The notes beneath the pieces are model-generated. The model did no database searches. It was not told the DNA's origin and saw nothing but the letters and a program-made list of their open reading frames with translations. Below are positions 62,103 to 64,000 of a stretch of DNA of 64,000 nt, in pieces. The stretch spans positions 3,735,732 to 3,799,731 of the forward strand of contig LNGK01000003.1 in assembly GCA_001510575.1 (NCBI GenBank). Direction: 5' to 3'. The stretch's first letter is position 1; each line of letters begins with the position of its first letter. The stretch is from Knoxdaviesia capensis. Its lineage: Eukaryota > Ascomycota > Sordariomycetes > Microascales > Gondwanamycetaceae. Position numbers and translations under genes: made by a program.

Positions 62103-63484
62103 TCTGGTGGATGTGAGATAAATATATGAATAGGCTTGTTTCTCTCCCCCAAGATCACGTTGACGCCATAACACAATGCCATGGACCAAGACAGGTTTCT
62201 TGGGCTGGTGGCATCCAATATCGCTGGTAGGGTGGCTGATGTGCCTGATTGTGATACTGACGGCAGCTGTATGAAAGGTCTGGAGTGAAAAGGACGTTAT
62301 ATTCCGCGCTTTCTCCACCCAAACTCTCTAACCCCCACAGCTTTTCACTTGGCTGTCTCATGGTGGGTACCGTCCGGCCGCCGCATCTGGGACATGATAG
62401 CCTCCCGGCCCATTTGGAGCGACAACCAGCGATAACCCTAATAATATAACCGTCTCGGTTTGTTAGGGTCTATATTACATAACACGAAGCATTTTATGCT
62501 TACGTACACGCTGCTGTTGTATTCAGTCTCCTGGGCATTGAATTCCTTCGCTTTTTTTTTCTGGATTCGTTCGCTTCGATCACGGAAATTCCAAACAGAC
62601 ACATTCCGTCCATTGGTGCTGTAGAGTCTGTGCAGAAAGCAACAAGCCGCTCACACCCGCCCTTCCCCTCTCACTGCGTGAGCGGATCGCCTCTCTTTTT
62701 TTGCGCGGATCGGGCTTGCGCATCGATCATCGGTCGGTGGCCCGCAATTGGGCGACAGTCAGTCTCTCGAATACCCAAGATCATCTCTTGGTTAGGCAAA
62801 TCCTCCCCTACCGGTCTGCTGCCCGGCCTCTTTTTTTCTTTTTTACTGGCCCGATCCCGACTCAACCTCTCTCCTCCGTTTCCGGTCTCGGTCCTCCTTT
62901 TGGCCCGAGGCTATCGTCCCACCTCCGAATACCATGACTCCGTCCGCGCCCGGCTCGCCCATCCACGGCCCCTTGCAGTCGGTCAGAGCCGGTTTTGCCT
63001 AGTGGCCCTCGACAAAGTCTTCTCACCTACGTTTTCTTCGGGGCCAGGACAATGATCTGTGGGCTCTAGATTAAATCGTGTTTGATATACGTTCATATCT
63101 ACACCTAATCACTGGATTGGGTCTTGGATCTCCTTATATTGCCTGGAAATCTCGACACTCTTTTATGCGGCTGCCGGCGTTTGCCGCACCAAATCGAAGC
63201 TTTCACCTTTACGGACTGGCGGCTGACCATTGAGGAGTTACCAAACCGAATTACCTCGTTTTGTTCCACGGTCGCAAAGAAGAAAGAAGGAAAAATTCTT
63301 CTCCTCTCCCTTGTTTCGTTTCTCTCTTGTCAGCTCTCTCTTCCTAGCGCTCGATATCAAATCCACCGTGGATGCTGCCTCGCGAAGGGGCCTCGTGGTG
63401 GACCCTTGCGGGACTCCGGCGTCTTGACACAACTATATTCTCTCTCTCACCATATTCGATCCATAGACCTCGGGGACAGTCGCC
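62103..63484. other. intergenic, upstream of the CNL1-like gene
   Basis: No gene supported. The first part is probably the 3' flank of the triple-repeat gene. The second, from about 62,600, is C/T-rich with a TTTTTTTCTTTTTT tract near 62,830, and likely holds the promoter and leader of the downstream gene. The frame 63,124-63,726 overlaps the start of that gene in another phase and is not credible. Confidence 0.5.
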
Positions 63485-64000
63485 ATGTCTTCGTCCTCAC
63501 AAGTCCACGGCGTTCCCGTGACGCAGCTGGGGCTGACCGAGGAAGAACTCCAACTTCTGCAGGCCGGCCAAGCAACCGTTGGTGGCGGCGGCGGTGGCGG
63601 TGGCGGATCGACGTCGTCGCGCGATGCGATTCCCAGCCGGGCGTCCAGCCAGGGCCTGCTGGTGCTCGACAGCTCGTCGCTGGCGGCGCTGGGGCGCTAT
63701 TTCGACAGCGTGATGGCGCGCATTGAGCAGGAAATGAACTACCTCAACGAGCAGACCGCCATGTTCACCTCGGCCCAGTACGACCGCGCCGGGAACCTTA
63801 TCGCCGGCGCCGATGCCGAGATTGCGCGCTTCCACGAAATCCTGCAGCGCATCGACGACCTCGAGACTGAGTTTGACCGCGCCGCGCATATCCGCGAGAT
63901 CATCCGCGGCTACCGCCAGCGCGTCGCCGATATGGAGCGCGATCTGGAGTCCAGTGGCGGCGGGTCGTCCAGCCGCCATCACCACCACCATAAGCACTCC
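63485..64000 (+). CDS. CNL1: BLOC-1 subunit CNL1-like coiled-coil protein (3' end beyond window)
   Basis: BLOC-1 is a small coiled-coil complex acting in endosomal sorting; in yeast it includes Cnl1. The open frame runs from ATG 63,485 to the window edge, 172 codons, with no stop. Residues about 1-70 are low-complexity and include nine consecutive glycines (33-41). Residues about 71-156 are a charged coiled coil. The segment IARFHEILQRIDDLETEF...IIRGYRQRVADMERDLES closely follows the pattern of the yeast Cnl1 C-terminal half as I remember it (IAKF-ELL...LE...I...F-ERI). The frame then passes through GGGSSS and five histidines. The start is supported by a CGCCATGTC context and an abrupt change to high-GC codon use. 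Kxd1 or BLOC1S2-type proteins are less likely alternatives. Confidence 0.65.
   Translation, partial: MSSSSQVHGVPVTQLGLTEEELQLLQAGQATVGGGGGGGGGSTSSRDAIPSRASSQGLLVLDSSSLAALGRYFDSVMARIEQEMNYLNEQTAMFTSAQYDRAGNLIAGADAEIARFHEILQRIDDLETEFDRAAHIREIIRGYRQRVADMERDLESSGGGSSSRHHHHHKHS

Noticed and set aside
63124..63726. 200-codon frame over the CNL1-like start
   Set aside because: It is in a different phase from the coiled-coil frame and becomes Arg/Trp-rich over the glycine tract, a typical shadow.

Overview
This window reads as nuclear DNA of a filamentous ascomycete, most likely a Eurotiomycete of the Aspergillus/Penicillium type. The evidence is short GT-AG introns of about 70 nt, an AreA-GATA-like/DUF3295 regulator, a HET (heterokaryon incompatibility) domain gene, an FHA-kinase, a BLOC-1 subunit related to yeast Cnl1, and fungal-style simple repeats. 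These assignments come from motifs read by eye; no database search was possible.

The layout is very uneven. Positions 1-40,600 hold no gene I can support. They contain a decayed, stop-riddled coding stretch (1 to about 1,900), a short possible histone-H3-like remnant (21,136-21,456), AT-rich islets of about 100 bp, homopolymers, microsatellites and a G-quadruplex motif. At 40,636-42,531 (+) lies the two-exon AreA-GATA-like/DUF3295 gene behind a pyrimidine-rich leader. A repeat cluster around an assembly gap follows at 45.1-46.1 kb. A GC-rich HET-domain gene lies on the minus strand at 49,780-51,886; its reading frame changes in ways that can be explained by introns or by frameshifts. After another gene-poor stretch, a minus-strand FHA plus kinase gene (57,977-59,295) stops before the kinase catalytic loop. 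It is divergently paired with a plus-strand gene (60,216-62,102) encoding three copies of an unrecognised unit of about 100 residues. The start of a CNL1-like gene (63,485 onward) runs off the right edge.

No operon-like or obvious biosynthetic-cluster organisation is visible. The most distinctive content is the triple-repeat protein and its truncated FHA-kinase neighbour, the possibly broken HET gene, and the size of the gene desert. I saw no rRNA, tRNA, CRISPR array or intact transposon.
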